Source of the DNA: Labilithrix sp.
GTDB lineage: Bacteria > Myxococcota > Polyangia > Polyangiales > Polyangiaceae
Length of the DNA: 64,000 nt
Assembly (NCBI GenBank): GCA_028287035.1
Contig: JAQBQL010000237.1
Location: 32,545 to 96,544 of the forward strand
Direction of reading: 5' to 3'
Below, piece after piece: positions 35,439 to 44,891 of this stretch. A program made the position numbers and the translations under genes. The notes below the pieces were generated by a model, which worked only from the letters and a program-made list of their open reading frames with translations, was not told where the DNA came from and made no database searches. Within the stretch, counting starts at the first letter, position 1. Each line of letters begins with the position of its first letter.

Positions 35439-37304
35439 ATGAAGAGGCGATCGTTTGCGCACCTGGTGCTCGGCGCGCCGCTCGCTGACGCCGCGGAGGC
35501 CGACGAGCGCGTCGGCGTCGTGCGCGGCGTCGGCATCCTCGGGCTCGATGCACTCGCGTCGGCGTCGTACGGGCCGGAGGCGCTCCTCACCACGCTCATC
35601 GTGGTGGGCTCGGCGGGCGCCGCGTGGGTGGTGCCGCTCGCTGGCGCGACCGTCCTCGTGCTGCTGCTGGTGGCGCTCTCCTATCGTCAGACCATCGCTG
35701 CTTATCCGAACGGAGGCGGCGCCTTCCAGGTCGCGAAGGAGAACCTCGGACGCCGCGCCGGGCTCCTCGCCGCCGCGGCGCTCTCGCTCGACTACGTCCT
35801 CAACGTGTCGGTCGCGATCGCCGCCGGGGTGGGGGCGCTCGTCTCGGTCATCCCGTCGCTCCTGCCGCACACCGTCTCGCTTTGCCTCGGCGTCCTCGTG
35901 CTCCTCACGCTCGTCAGCCTGCGCGGCGTGCGCAACGCGGGCACGGTGTTCGTGCTGCCCACCGTGCTCTTCGTCGGGACGCTCCTCGCAACCCTGGGAA
36001 TGGGGCTCTTCGGAACGGCATCGGCCGGCGCCGCGGCGCCGCTCGTCCCCGCGGCCTCGAAGGCGGTCGACGTGTGGCTCCTCGCCCGCGCGTTCGCCAA
36101 CGGCTGCTCCGCGCTGACCGGCGTCGAGGCGGTCAGCAACGCCGTCCCCATCTTCCAGGAGCCGCGCGTCCCCACCGCGCGGCGCACGCTGATCGTCATC
36201 TCCGTGCTCCTCGCGGTGTTGCTCCTCGGCATCGCGTTCCTCGCACGCGCGCAGGGCATCGTCGCCTCGCCGCCCGGTGAGCCCGGCTACGAGAGCGTCA
36301 TCTCCCGCCTCGTCGCCGCCGTCGTGGGCCGCGGGTGGTTCTATCGCGTGACCCTCGCGTCGGTCATCGGCGTGCTCGCGCTGTCCGCGAACACGAGCTT
36401 CGCGGACTTCCCGCGCCTCTGTCGCCTGCTCGCGGGCGAGGGATTCCTTCCGGCGTTCTTCGCGCAGCGTGGACGACGCCTCGTCTTCTCGGCGGGGATC
36501 CTGACCTTGGCGGTGCTCGCGGGAATCCTCCTGCTCGTCTTCCACGGGGTCACGGACAACCTGATCCCGCTCTTCGCGGTCGGCGCGCTCGCATCGTTCA
36601 CCCTCTCGCAGGCCGGCATGGTCGTGCACTGGCGCCGGAACCCGGGTCCCGGGTCCTCGCGCTCGCTCGTCCTCAATGCGGTCGGAGCCACGGCGACCGG
36701 CCTCACGCTGCTCGTCGTGGTCGTCGCCAAGATCGCGGAGGGCGCGTGGATCAGCATCCTCATCGTGGCCGGGCTCGTCCTGCTGTTCGCGCGCATCCGG
36801 CGTCACTACGACCACGTCGACCGGAGCACCGCGCTCGAGGGACCGCTCGACCTTCGCCCCTTGCCGAAGCTGCAGGTGGTTCTACCGATCCGCCGCTGGG
36901 ACCGCGCGAGCCAGCAGGCGCTGCGCTTCGCGGTGACCCTTTCGCAGGACGTGGAGGTCGTGCAGGTCCACCGGCGCGGGCCTCGCGAGGACCTTGCCGA
37001 GACGTGGGGCGAGCGCGTCGAGGAGCCCGCGCGCCGGGCCGGCACCCCCGTGCCGAAGCTCGTCGTGCTCGAGTCGACGAGGCGCGAGCTGCTCCGGCCG
37101 CTCGTGCAGCACGTGCGGCACATGGAAGGCCGCGACCGGACCCGCTTCATCGTCGTGGTCCTGCCGCGGATCGTCGAGGCGCGCTGGTACCACGTGCTGC
37201 TCCACGCCAACACGGCTGCGGTCCTGTCGCTGCTCCTCCTGCTGAAGGGCGGCCCGCGCGTGCTCGTCGTGAGCTGCCCCTGGTACGTCAGCGAGGGGGG
37301 CTGA
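35439..37304 (+). CDS. APC-superfamily transporter, KimA (YdaO)-like, with cytoplasmic C-terminal domain
   Basis: 621 residues, close to Bacillus KimA (about 607). The first 450 residues are about 12 helices with the KimA-type start GILGLDALASASYGPEALLT, ALSYRQTIAAYPNGGGAFQVAKENLG, and LDYVLNVSVAIAAGV. The remaining ~170 residues are a soluble domain similar to the KimA/USP-like regulatory part. KimA is a proton-coupled high-affinity potassium importer controlled by cyclic di-AMP; whether that holds here is inference. It ends 17 bases inside the convergent glycosyltransferase gene. Confidence 0.83.
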   Translation: MKRRSFAHLVLGAPLADAAEADERVGVVRGVGILGLDALASASYGPEALLTTLIVVGSAGAAWVVPLAGATVLVLLLVALSYRQTIAAYPNGGGAFQVAKENLGRRAGLLAAAALSLDYVLNVSVAIAAGVGALVSVIPSLLPHTVSLCLGVLVLLTLVSLRGVRNAGTVFVLPTVLFVGTLLATLGMGLFGTASAGAAAPLVPAASKAVDVWLLARAFANGCSALTGVEAVSNAVPIFQEPRVPTARRTLIVISVLLAVLLLGIAFLARAQGIVASPPGEPGYESVISRLVAAVVGRGWFYRVTLASVIGVLALSANTSFADFPRLCRLLAGEGFLPAFFAQRGRRLVFSAGILTLAVLAGILLLVFHGVTDNLIPLFAVGALASFTLSQAGMVVHWRRNPGPGSSRSLVLNAVGATATGLTLLVVVVAKIAEGAWISILIVAGLVLLFARIRRHYDHVDRSTALEGPLDLRPLPKLQVVLPIRRWDRASQQALRFAVTLSQDVEVVQVHRRGPREDLAETWGERVEEPARRAGTPVPKLVVLESTRRELLRPLVQHVRHMEGRDRTRFIVVVLPRIVEARWYHVLLHANTAAVLSLLLLLKGGPRVLVVSCPWYVSEGG

Positions 37305-38409
37305 GCGTCCGCTCGCCCGAGGCGCCGACCGTCGCCGGAGTCGCCGAGGCCCGCGCTCCGGCGAGGTGCGCGGCGAGCTCACGCGCGCGGTGAGCGGCGG
37401 TGTGCTCGGCGAGCGCTCGCTCTCGCGCGCGGCGCGCGATGGTCCGGAGCGCATCGTCACCCAGATCGAGCGCCGCGAGCACGTCCTCGGTGGTCTCGGC
37501 CATGACGAGCTCGCGCCCTGGCTCGAAGAACGCGTCGAGGCCCTCCCACGACGTCGTCACGATCGGCGCGCCGCAGGCCGCCGCCTCGAAGAGCCGTCCC
37601 GACGGGCAGTAGCCCATGCGCGCCATCGCATCGCGCGTCAGGTTGAGGGTCAGGCGTGACGACGCGAAGAGCTCCGCGTGGTCCGGCGGAGCCACGTGGG
37701 TGGTCCGGCGCACGTTGGGCGGGATGACGAGGTCCTCCGGGTACATGGCGCCGCCGAGGAAAAATCTTCGGTCCGGGCGCTGGCTCGCCACGTCCAGGAA
37801 GAGACGCTCGAGGGCGGGGCGCCGGTCGGGCGCATGCGTCCCGAGATACGAGAGATCCGCCGCGAACCGCTCGCCGGGGGACGCCGGACGATGGATCTCC
37901 GGGTCGACGCTCCCGTAGAGCGGCGCGGTCCGGCGTGCGCCGAGGAGCCGCTCGAGCTCGGTGAGCGCCGCGCCGCCCGTGTAGCTGAGGACGAGGTCGA
38001 AGTCGCGTAGCCCGCCGACGGGCAGATAAGGCACGATCTCGCCGCGTCCGAGCGCCTCGAGCGTCACCGGCGTATCGAGATCGTAGAAGACGCGCATGCC
38101 CGGCCCCGCGAGCACCGTCTCTGCCGCCCGCTGCGCATCGACCTGGTAGGACGTGACGATCGCCGCGTCGGCACCGGCCACGTCGGCGCGCGCGCGTGCC
38201 GTCACCTCGTCCCACGACGGATAGAGCACGAGCTCCCAGCCGCGCCCCTCGTGCAGGTCACGATGCGCCGCGTAGTAGGGAGTGTCGTGCTCGTAGAAGG
38301 TCACCCGGTGTCCCTGCTCGGCAAGGCCGCGCAGCAGCCCGCGCCAGAGGGTGGCGTGGCCGTTGCCCCACGCCGAGCTGACGGCGAGCCCGAAGATCAC
38401 GATTCGCAT
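37288..38409 (-). CDS. CgeB-like glycosyltransferase (operon gene 13, last)
   Basis: 373 residues. Rossmann-type N-terminal half starting MRIVIFGLAVSSAWGNGHAT and C-terminal GT-B half with [19 protein letters not shown], the donor-binding region seen in CgeB-like proteins (CgeB glycosylates the Bacillus spore surface). It is a close paralogue of the enzyme at 42652-43788: both share WGNGHAT and GHR(V/I)TF in the first 40 residues. Overlaps the preceding gene by 13 bases. Presumably transfers a sugar to the operon's glycan. Confidence 0.85.
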   Translation of the reverse strand: MRIVIFGLAVSSAWGNGHATLWRGLLRGLAEQGHRVTFYEHDTPYYAAHRDLHEGRGWELVLYPSWDEVTARARADVAGADAAIVTSYQVDAQRAAETVLAGPGMRVFYDLDTPVTLEALGRGEIVPYLPVGGLRDFDLVLSYTGGAALTELERLLGARRTAPLYGSVDPEIHRPASPGERFAADLSYLGTHAPDRRPALERLFLDVASQRPDRRFFLGGAMYPEDLVIPPNVRRTTHVAPPDHAELFASSRLTLNLTRDAMARMGYCPSGRLFEAAACGAPIVTTSWEGLDAFFEPGRELVMAETTEDVLAALDLGDDALRTIARRARERALAEHTAAHRARELAAHLAGARASATPATVGASGERTLSPPR

Positions 38410-39272
38410 GCGCTCACCTCGTCGAAGATGCGCTGCACGTCGGGCCGGAGCTTCACGAAGCGCAGCTTGGCGCGCCCGCGCGGCGAGAGGCGCCGTAGCG
38501 TGTACCGGACCTTCTTCGTGGTCTGCTCGGGACCGAAGTAATTGGCATATCCGGCGCTGTTGAGGGAGAAGAACGAGAGCGCGTCGGCGTCGTTCAGGAG
38601 GTCACCCTCGGGGTCGGCATCCCTCCGCTCGTGACCGGCGACCAGCGCGTGCACCCGGTCGGCGACCGCGAGCGGCACGCCTTGCTCGAGCAGCACGACC
38701 CGGGCCCACGAGGCGCCGGTCCGCGCGTGTGCATCCTTGAACGCCTGGTAGTCCGGAGCGTGCTGCTCGACGCGCACGTCGGGCTCGCTCACGAGGCGCT
38801 CGATGTCGTGGAAGAGGACCGCGAGCTGCGCCGCCAGCGACGCCGCCGGGTCGAGCCGCAGCATCCACTGCCACGCGTCCACCGCATGGTCGTGGTCGGC
38901 CTTCACGAGCGGCTTGTCGAGATCGTGCAGCGCCCGGTGCGCGGTGAGAACGGCGGCGAACAGCGCAGTGCCGGACGCCTCGTTGGTGCGCTGCGCGTGA
39001 CGCTGGAACCGGGTGAGCACCTCGGCAGCGACCTCGGCGGCTCCGTGGCCACGCAGCGCGAGCACGTCGGAGGTCCCTTCCGCCACCGCCCCGTCGAAGG
39101 TCGTGAAGTCCGCGAGCGTGCGCCAGCCGGGGGCGTCGATCACCGCGTCGCCCTCGGCGGCCGCGCCCGGCTCGAACGCGAGGTGAGGGTGCTCGGCGCG
39201 GACGCGCGGATCGATCCCGGCGCCGTCCGCGAGCCGCAGCCGCCGGATCGGCCGGTGGACGGCCACGTCCAT
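38397..39272 (-). CDS. HD-like domain protein of the glycan operon (gene 12)
   Basis: 291 residues from the ATG at 39272, whose first base is the last base of the upstream stop (TGATG). The second half has the spacing of an HD phosphohydrolase: DHDHAVDAWQWML, VLFHDIERLV and LLNDADALSFF. The first ~85 residues are of unknown fold. An HD enzyme here could hydrolyse a nucleotide or nucleotide-sugar, but no experimental analogue is known to me. Confidence 0.7.
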   Translation of the reverse strand: MDVAVHRPIRRLRLADGAGIDPRVRAEHPHLAFEPGAAAEGDAVIDAPGWRTLADFTTFDGAVAEGTSDVLALRGHGAAEVAAEVLTRFQRHAQRTNEASGTALFAAVLTAHRALHDLDKPLVKADHDHAVDAWQWMLRLDPAASLAAQLAVLFHDIERLVSEPDVRVEQHAPDYQAFKDAHARTGASWARVVLLEQGVPLAVADRVHALVAGHERRDADPEGDLLNDADALSFFSLNSAGYANYFGPEQTTKKVRYTLRRLSPRGRAKLRFVKLRPDVQRIFDEVSACES

Positions 39273-40159
39273 CAGCAGTACCGGCGCGTCATTCGCGCGC
39301 AGAACTCCGCGAACTCCTCGGGGTCCTGGGGCGGCGAGGTGTGGTCGTCGCGGAGCCCGCGCGAGCCCGGCGTGTAACAGTAGGTGAGGGTCACGTCGAA
39401 GCCCTCGAGCGCCTTCATCTGCCGGTCGAACCAGGCCTCCGAGTTCGGGCGGTGGCTGTCCGCCCACGAGAGCCCGGTGCGCAGCCGGCGGACGCCGAGG
39501 CGCTTCAGCCAGGCGACGCTCTCCTCGAGCCGGTGGTCCTCGAAGTGGAACCACTGGCAGATGCCGAGCTCCGAGGCGTAATCGGTGAACGTCTTCGCCG
39601 CCTTCTTGGGAGTGCCGTCCTCGCGGAGGAGCCCCATGTAGAAATGTCGGTAATAGGACGAGCCCTCGGACTCGCGGTGACGCGTCGTGGCGGGCCACGC
39701 GCGCGGCAGATCGAACAGGCTGTACCAGTGGATGCGCGGCGCGCGCCCGATGAGCAGCTCGGCGGTGCGGCGCAGCCCGAAGTCCTGGACCTCCTCGGCG
39801 CCGAACGTCGAGACGCCGACCTCGCTCACCCAGATCGGCTTGTCGGTGACGGCGCGGATCTCGGCGAGCTTGTCCGGCCATTCCTGGATCTGCCAGTGAT
39901 TCCAGTCGAGCGGGAACCCGTGCACCGCGACCACGTCGACCGCGTCGAGCACGCCGTGGCGCTCGAGCGTGCGGAGGAAGCTGGGGTCGATCGGTGACAT
40001 GCCACCCAGGACGCGCGTGAGCCCCGGCCGTTCGCGCGCGACCTCGCGTCCGGCCGCCTTCACCATCGTGCCGAAGATCTTCCAGCCCTCGTCCATCTGG
40101 AAGTCCCAGTGGGAGAGGTTGTTCGGCTCGTTCCAGAGCATCACCGCTTCGACCGTCAC
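39272..40159 (-). CDS. Glycoside-hydrolase-like TIM-barrel protein (gene 11)
   Basis: 295 residues from a GTG overlapping the upstream stop by four bases. Has the clan-A signatures: acid/base Glu in MLWNEPNNLSHW near the start and nucleophile Glu in KPIWVSEVGVSTFG. This resembles GH5/GH39-type enzymes such as beta-xylosidases. It has no signal peptide, so it would act in the cytoplasm, odd for a hydrolase and perhaps a trimming or transglycosylating role. The first helix/strand of a normal barrel is short, so the start may be slightly truncated or a fold variant. Confidence 0.78.
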   Translation of the reverse strand: MTVEAVMLWNEPNNLSHWDFQMDEGWKIFGTMVKAAGREVARERPGLTRVLGGMSPIDPSFLRTLERHGVLDAVDVVAVHGFPLDWNHWQIQEWPDKLAEIRAVTDKPIWVSEVGVSTFGAEEVQDFGLRRTAELLIGRAPRIHWYSLFDLPRAWPATTRHRESEGSSYYRHFYMGLLREDGTPKKAAKTFTDYASELGICQWFHFEDHRLEESVAWLKRLGVRRLRTGLSWADSHRPNSEAWFDRQMKALEGFDVTLTYCYTPGSRGLRDDHTSPPQDPEEFAEFCARMTRRYC

Positions 40160-40860
40160 GGGGTCACCTCACAAAGATAGACCTCTTCCTCGGGATTGGC
40201 CGAGATGCGGAAGCCGGCGCTCCGCAGCATGGCCTCCACGCACGCGCGGTTCGGGATCCACCAGTTGGTGGGATCCTTCGAATAGCGGCGCTCCACGAAG
40301 GCCATGCGCGGATATCCCGGATCATCGAAGATCGCGCGCTCCTCGAAGGGGTAGTCCTCCTCGAGCGGGAGCACGTCGCGCGAGCCGCGCTGCATGCTCT
40401 GGAACACCATCAGGTTGCCGACCACCTTCTCGCGCAGGATGTCGAGGGCGAGCAGCGGGTGGCGCAGGTGATAGAGCACGCCCATGAAGATCACGACGTC
40501 GAACTTCTCGCCCAGCGCGCCGACGTCGTAGACGTCCATCTTCCGGAGCTCGATGTCGACGCCGCTCATGCGCGCCGCGAACCGCGCTTGCTCGAGGTAG
40601 ACGTCGTCGGAGTCGATCCCGAGGACGCGCGCCGCGCCGCGCCGCTTCATCTCGATGCTGTAGAAGCCGGCATTGCAGCCGATGTCGAGCACGGTCTTCC
40701 CGCGGAGATCACGCGGCAGCGCGTGCTCGAACCGCAGGTACTTCTGGCGTGGATAGTCACCCAGGAAGTGCTCGGGCGCGGTCATGACGCCGCCGATCTC
40801 CATGTTGTGGAACCAGGGACCGAGCCGGCGAATCTCTTGCTTCAGTTCTTCGGTATTCAT
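40156..40860 (-). CDS. SAM-dependent methyltransferase (gene 10)
   Basis: 234 residues from the ATG at 40860. Class I fold: motif I VLDIGCNAGFYSIEM, acidic motif II in LGIDSDDVYLEQA, and VIFMGVLYHLRHPLLALD as motif IV, a CmoB-like arrangement. MTAPEHFLGDYPRQKYLRFE precedes motif I. Likely O-methylates a sugar of the glycan. Overlaps both neighbours by four bases. Confidence 0.88.
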   Translation of the reverse strand: MNTEELKQEIRRLGPWFHNMEIGGVMTAPEHFLGDYPRQKYLRFEHALPRDLRGKTVLDIGCNAGFYSIEMKRRGAARVLGIDSDDVYLEQARFAARMSGVDIELRKMDVYDVGALGEKFDVVIFMGVLYHLRHPLLALDILREKVVGNLMVFQSMQRGSRDVLPLEEDYPFEERAIFDDPGYPRMAFVERRYSKDPTNWWIPNRACVEAMLRSAGFRISANPEEEVYLCEVTP

Positions 40861-41657
40861 CGTGCGCCCGCAGGTGTGGGGAAGCCGCGGCGCCCGTTCG
40901 CGACGCGGGCTCCGGGACGTTGGGTCTGGTCGCGGCGCGTGCCGTCGACGAGCTGGATGGCCTCGCGATATCCGTGGATGGTGCCGGTGTCGACGTACGC
41001 GCGGCCGTAGCGCACCGCGGTCGCGCGGTGACCCTGCGCGAGCCAGGCGTTGACGAGGGTGCCGACGTACGGGTCCTTGCTCCCGCGCTCCAGCCAGAGC
41101 GCGTGCAGCTCGCGGAGCGTCCGGCCGCGGACCTTGAAGGCGCCCCACACCCAGTGGCTGGTCGCGCCTTGCTGCTTGACCTGGATCTCGACGACCGAGC
41201 CGCTCTCGTCGCTGACCACGGCGTCGAAGCGCTCCGGCTCCTCGACCGGGAAGCACAGGAACGACAGGTCCTCCTCGCCGAGCATCGCGAGCCCGTCCTC
41301 GGGGAACCAGATCGTGTCCGGGAGCCCGACGAGCACCGCCTCCGCGTCGTCGACGAGCGGCAGCGCCCGGAAGATCGCGTCACACAGCCCGTTGGGCTCG
41401 GGCTGCACGACGTAGCAGACCGGCGTGACCGGAGAGCCCGCGCCGTAGTACTCGACGATGTCGCTCTTGCCGGGGGCGATGACGAAGCAGATCTTCGTCG
41501 CGCCACCGACCACCATGCGCTCGACGAGGTACTCGCTGACCGCGCGCGGCCGGTCACCCCCGTCCTCGACGGTGCTCCCGACCGGGAGCAGCTCCTTGCT
41601 GAATGCGAGCGGCTGGATGCGGCTGCCGATGCCCGCTGCCGGAACGACTCCCCACAT
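40857..41657 (-). CDS. Sugar nucleotidyltransferase (gene 9)
   Basis: 266 residues from the ATG at 41657. Nucleotidyltransferase signature near the N terminus reads VVPAAGIGSRIQPLAFSKEL (a GxGxRxxPxxxxKEL form), with VGLPDTIWFPEDG for the metal/nucleotide Asp. Like RmlA/GlmU-type enzymes it makes an NDP-sugar from a sugar-1-phosphate. C-terminal ~25 residues are basic and low-complexity. It starts two bases after the UXS gene ends. Confidence 0.87.
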   Translation of the reverse strand: MWGVVPAAGIGSRIQPLAFSKELLPVGSTVEDGGDRPRAVSEYLVERMVVGGATKICFVIAPGKSDIVEYYGAGSPVTPVCYVVQPEPNGLCDAIFRALPLVDDAEAVLVGLPDTIWFPEDGLAMLGEEDLSFLCFPVEEPERFDAVVSDESGSVVEIQVKQQGATSHWVWGAFKVRGRTLRELHALWLERGSKDPYVGTLVNAWLAQGHRATAVRYGRAYVDTGTIHGYREAIQLVDGTRRDQTQRPGARVANGRRGFPTPAGAR

Positions 41658-41659
41658 GA

Positions 41660-42655
41660 TCAGCGTGCCAGCGAGAGGGTGAGCTCGCGCGGTCCGGACG
41701 TGGGGATGGCAGGGGCGCGGCGAACGACGGCCTCGAAGTGCGCGATGGTGCGGCCGAGGCCCTCGACGAGCTGAACGCGCGGGTCGAACCCGAGCAGCCG
41801 GCGCGCGCGTTCGATGTCGGGCTTGCGCCGCTTCGGGTCGTCCTGCGGGAGCTTCTCGTAGACGATGTTCGCCTCGCGGCCGGTCAGCTCGAGGACGAGG
41901 TGCGCGAGCTCGAGGATCGTGAACTCGCGCGGCGTGCCGAGGTTCACGGGCCCGCTCTCGGTCGGGTGGTCCATGAGGCGGACCAGCCCGTCGATCATGT
42001 CGTCGACGTAGCAGAAGCTGCGGGTCTGCGAGCCGTCCCCGTAGATCGTGAGGTCCTCGCCGCGGAGCGCCTGGCAGATCAGGTTCGAGACGATGCGGCC
42101 GTCGTCCGGGTCCATGCGTGGGCCGTACGTGTTGAAGAGCCGCGCGATGCGGACCTCGACCCCGTGCACGCGTCCGTAGTCGGCCATCAGGGACTCGGCG
42201 CAGCGCTTCCCCTCGTCGTAACAGGAGCGCGGGCCCACCGTGTTGACCGCGCCGCGGTAGCTCTCGTGCTGCGGATGCACCTCGGGATCGCCGTAGACCT
42301 CGCTCGTGGACGTGAGGAGGACGCGCGCGCCGGTGCGGCGGCCCAGCTCGAGGGCATTGCGCGTCCCGATGACGCTGGTGAGCGTCGTCTTGATCGGATC
42401 GATCTGGTAGCGCGGCGGGCTCGCCGGGCACGCGAGGTTGTAGATCCGGTCGACCGGCATGAAGAACGGGTCCTCGATGTCGTGCTCGAGGAACGAAAAC
42501 CGGCGATGGTGCGCGAGGTGCGCGATGTTGTCGCGCGACCCCGTCTGCAGGTTATCCATCGCGATGACCTCGTCGCCGTCGGCGAGGAGGCGGTCGCAAA
42601 GGTGCGAGCCGAGGAATCCCGCTCCTCCCAGGACCAGTACGCGCGTCGTCTTCAT
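41660..42655 (-). CDS. NAD-dependent epimerase/dehydratase, UDP-glucuronate decarboxylase (UDP-xylose synthase) type
   Basis: 331 residues from the ATG at 42655. Extended [18 protein letters not shown] nucleotide motif, the UXS hallmark [19 protein letters not shown], and catalytic Ser/Tyr/Lys in [10 protein letters not shown] and [10 protein letters not shown]. Typically converts UDP-glucuronate to UDP-xylose. Together with the glycosidase-like and nucleotidyltransferase genes it suggests a pentose in the product. Compare the related protein at 52035-52979, which lost these residues. Confidence 0.92.
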   Translation of the reverse strand: MKTTRVLVLGGAGFLGSHLCDRLLADGDEVIAMDNLQTGSRDNIAHLAHHRRFSFLEHDIEDPFFMPVDRIYNLACPASPPRYQIDPIKTTLTSVIGTRNALELGRRTGARVLLTSTSEVYGDPEVHPQHESYRGAVNTVGPRSCYDEGKRCAESLMADYGRVHGVEVRIARLFNTYGPRMDPDDGRIVSNLICQALRGEDLTIYGDGSQTRSFCYVDDMIDGLVRLMDHPTESGPVNLGTPREFTILELAHLVLELTGREANIVYEKLPQDDPKRRKPDIERARRLLGFDPRVQLVEGLGRTIAHFEAVVRRAPAIPTSGPRELTLSLAR

Positions 42656-43788
42656 GTCGTTCCTCGCATCGTGGAGCTCGCTGCGCGAGCGGTCGGGGTT
42701 CGCGTCGCGGCGGCTCGCTCGGAGAGCAGGTCCGCGGTGTAACGTTCGAGCGTCTCGGCGCGATGCGCGGAGGTGTGCTCGGCCAGGATCCGGCTCCGCG
42801 CCGCCTCGCCGATCCGGCGCCGCTCGGACTCGGCGAGGTCCCGCACGAACCGGAGCACGTCGCTCGTGGTGTCGGCGACGAGGATCTCCTTGCCCGGGGT
42901 GAGCACGCTCTCGAGCCCGGCCCAGCGGTCGGAGATGATGGGCGTCCCGCAGGCCGCGGCCTCGAACAGCCGCACGCTCGGCGAGTAGCCGGCCTGCACC
43001 ATCGCGGCGCGCGTCACGTTGAGGGTGTAGCGCTGCGCGCAGTAGAACCCGCGGTGCTCGGCGGGCGGCAGGTGAACCGTCCGGTCGACATTGGTCGGCC
43101 AGCGCAGGTCGTCCGGATACTGCGGACCGACCACCGCGAAGCGCCCTTCCGGCCACTGCTCGGCGGGGGCGACGAGCAGGCGGTCGAGCGCCGGCTGCCG
43201 GTCGTCGCTATACGTGCCGAGATATCCAAGATCCCACCGCATCTCGAGGAGCTCCGGGCGGTAGGCCTCGGCGTCGACCGAGCAGTAGAGCGGGAGCGCG
43301 CGCGGCGACCCGTAGCGATCGCGGAGCACGTCGAGCGTCGGACCCCCGGTGAACGAAAGATAGAGCGAGTACCCCGGGATCTGCGAGGCCTCCAGGTATC
43401 CCGCGTCGCCGCTGGCCTCGAGCCGCGCCAGCGTGACGGGCGTGTCGATGTCGTAGAAGGCGCAGCGGCCGGGCGCGAGCCGCTGCACCCACGCGCCGAC
43501 CTCGATCCCGTCCGGCACGTACGACCCGACGACGACCAGATCCGCGCTCGCGATGGTGCGCGCGAAGCGATCGCGCAGCTCCTCGAGCGTCCCGTAGAGA
43601 TGGGTGGTCGCGAAGGAGGGCGAGGGGAGATCGCGGTTCTCGGCATAGAACGGCAGATCACGCTCGAGAAAGGTGATGCGGTGACCGCGCGCCGCGAGCT
43701 GCCGGAGGAGCGCCCGGTAGGTCGTGGCGTGCCCGTTTCCCCACGACGAGGTGATCGAGAGCCCGAGGAAGACGTAGTGGAAGCTCAC
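42652..43788 (-). CDS. CgeB-like glycosyltransferase (gene 7)
   Basis: 378 residues from a GTG at 43788 overlapping the upstream stop (GTGA). N terminus [20 protein letters not shown] and C-terminal [19 protein letters not shown]. Close paralogue of the 37288-38409 product. GT-B fold, cytoplasmic, no signal peptide. Overlaps the next gene (UXS) by four bases. Confidence 0.85.
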   Translation of the reverse strand: MSFHYVFLGLSITSSWGNGHATTYRALLRQLAARGHRITFLERDLPFYAENRDLPSPSFATTHLYGTLEELRDRFARTIASADLVVVGSYVPDGIEVGAWVQRLAPGRCAFYDIDTPVTLARLEASGDAGYLEASQIPGYSLYLSFTGGPTLDVLRDRYGSPRALPLYCSVDAEAYRPELLEMRWDLGYLGTYSDDRQPALDRLLVAPAEQWPEGRFAVVGPQYPDDLRWPTNVDRTVHLPPAEHRGFYCAQRYTLNVTRAAMVQAGYSPSVRLFEAAACGTPIISDRWAGLESVLTPGKEILVADTTSDVLRFVRDLAESERRRIGEAARSRILAEHTSAHRAETLERYTADLLSERAAATRTPTARAASSTMRGTT

Positions 43789-44891
43789 GAGGCGGCCTCG
43801 ACGAGTGGCTGGTCGGGGAGCAGCACCGCCTCGACGTCGCGGGCGCGCGCCGCATAGGTGTGCTGGCCGAGCACGCGGGCCCGGGCGCGCTCGCCGATCG
43901 CGCGGGCCTCGTCCGCGCCGATGTCGCGAACGAAGCGCGCCACGTCCTCGCCATTCTCCGCGACCAGGCATTCGCGCCCGGGCTCGAGGAACAGCTCGAT
44001 CCCGCGCCAGGCGTCGGTGACGAGACACGAGGCGGCGCCGGCGGCCTCGAACACGCGCGTCGCCGGCGAGTAGCCGCAGGCGGCCATCGAGTCACGCGCC
44101 ACGTTGAGCACGAGGCGAGCGCTCCCGTTGAACGCGTTGTGGTCGGCGGTGTAGACGTGTCCGGCGAGCGTCACGTTGGCGGGGATGTTCGCGTCGCCCC
44201 AGCCGCTACCGCCCAGCAGGAAACGCTGGTCGGGCAGCGCGCGCGCCGGCTCGAAGAAGAACGTTCCGATCCGCGCCTCGCGGTCCGGCAGGCGGTTGGC
44301 GAGCAGCGAGAGGTCGGCGTCGAAGCGCTCCTCGCGCGGGACCGGGAAGTGCGTCGACGGGTCGAGCGCGTTGTAGATGGGAATGCAGCGCCGCGCCCCG
44401 AACCCGGTGTACCCGGCGATGACCGGCGGACCGCCGCCGTACGTCAGCACCGCGTCGTAGCGGGGGACGAGCGCGCGGAACGGATCGTCGGGATTCTGCT
44501 CGAGGCGCTCGAGGGTGGCCGGCGCGTCGACGTCCCAGAAGATGACCTGCGTGCCCGGGCGGCGCGCCGCGAGGACCTCGCGCTCGAGGAGCTCGTCCCA
44601 CACGCCGACGCCGCTCGCCTTCACGACCACGTTGGCCTTGCGACCCTGCTCGAGCACGCGGTGGACGTCGGACTCGTCGGTGCCGGAGTACACGACGACC
44701 TTCGCCCACGGCGGATCCTCGATGTCCCGGTGCTCCTGCCGCTGGTAGGCGTTCGGCTCGTAGAAGGTGACGCGGTGGCCACGCGCGGCGAGGGCCCGGA
44801 TGATCCCGCGGTAGTATGTGGCGGCGCCGTTCCAGTACGCGGAGACCAGGCTCGAGCCGAAGAACGCGATATCGAGTGAGCGACGATTCAT
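43785..44891 (-). CDS. CgeB-like glycosyltransferase (gene 6)
   Basis: 368 residues from the ATG at 44891. Starts AFFGSSLVSAYWNGAATYYR and has YSPATRVFEAAGAASCLVT. The N-terminal WNGxAT and GHRVTFYEP motifs link it to the paralogues at 37288 and 42652, though it is more distant. Four-base overlaps at both ends. Confidence 0.85.
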   Translation of the reverse strand: MNRRSLDIAFFGSSLVSAYWNGAATYYRGIIRALAARGHRVTFYEPNAYQRQEHRDIEDPPWAKVVVYSGTDESDVHRVLEQGRKANVVVKASGVGVWDELLEREVLAARRPGTQVIFWDVDAPATLERLEQNPDDPFRALVPRYDAVLTYGGGPPVIAGYTGFGARRCIPIYNALDPSTHFPVPREERFDADLSLLANRLPDREARIGTFFFEPARALPDQRFLLGGSGWGDANIPANVTLAGHVYTADHNAFNGSARLVLNVARDSMAACGYSPATRVFEAAGAASCLVTDAWRGIELFLEPGRECLVAENGEDVARFVRDIGADEARAIGERARARVLGQHTYAARARDVEAVLLPDQPLVEAAS

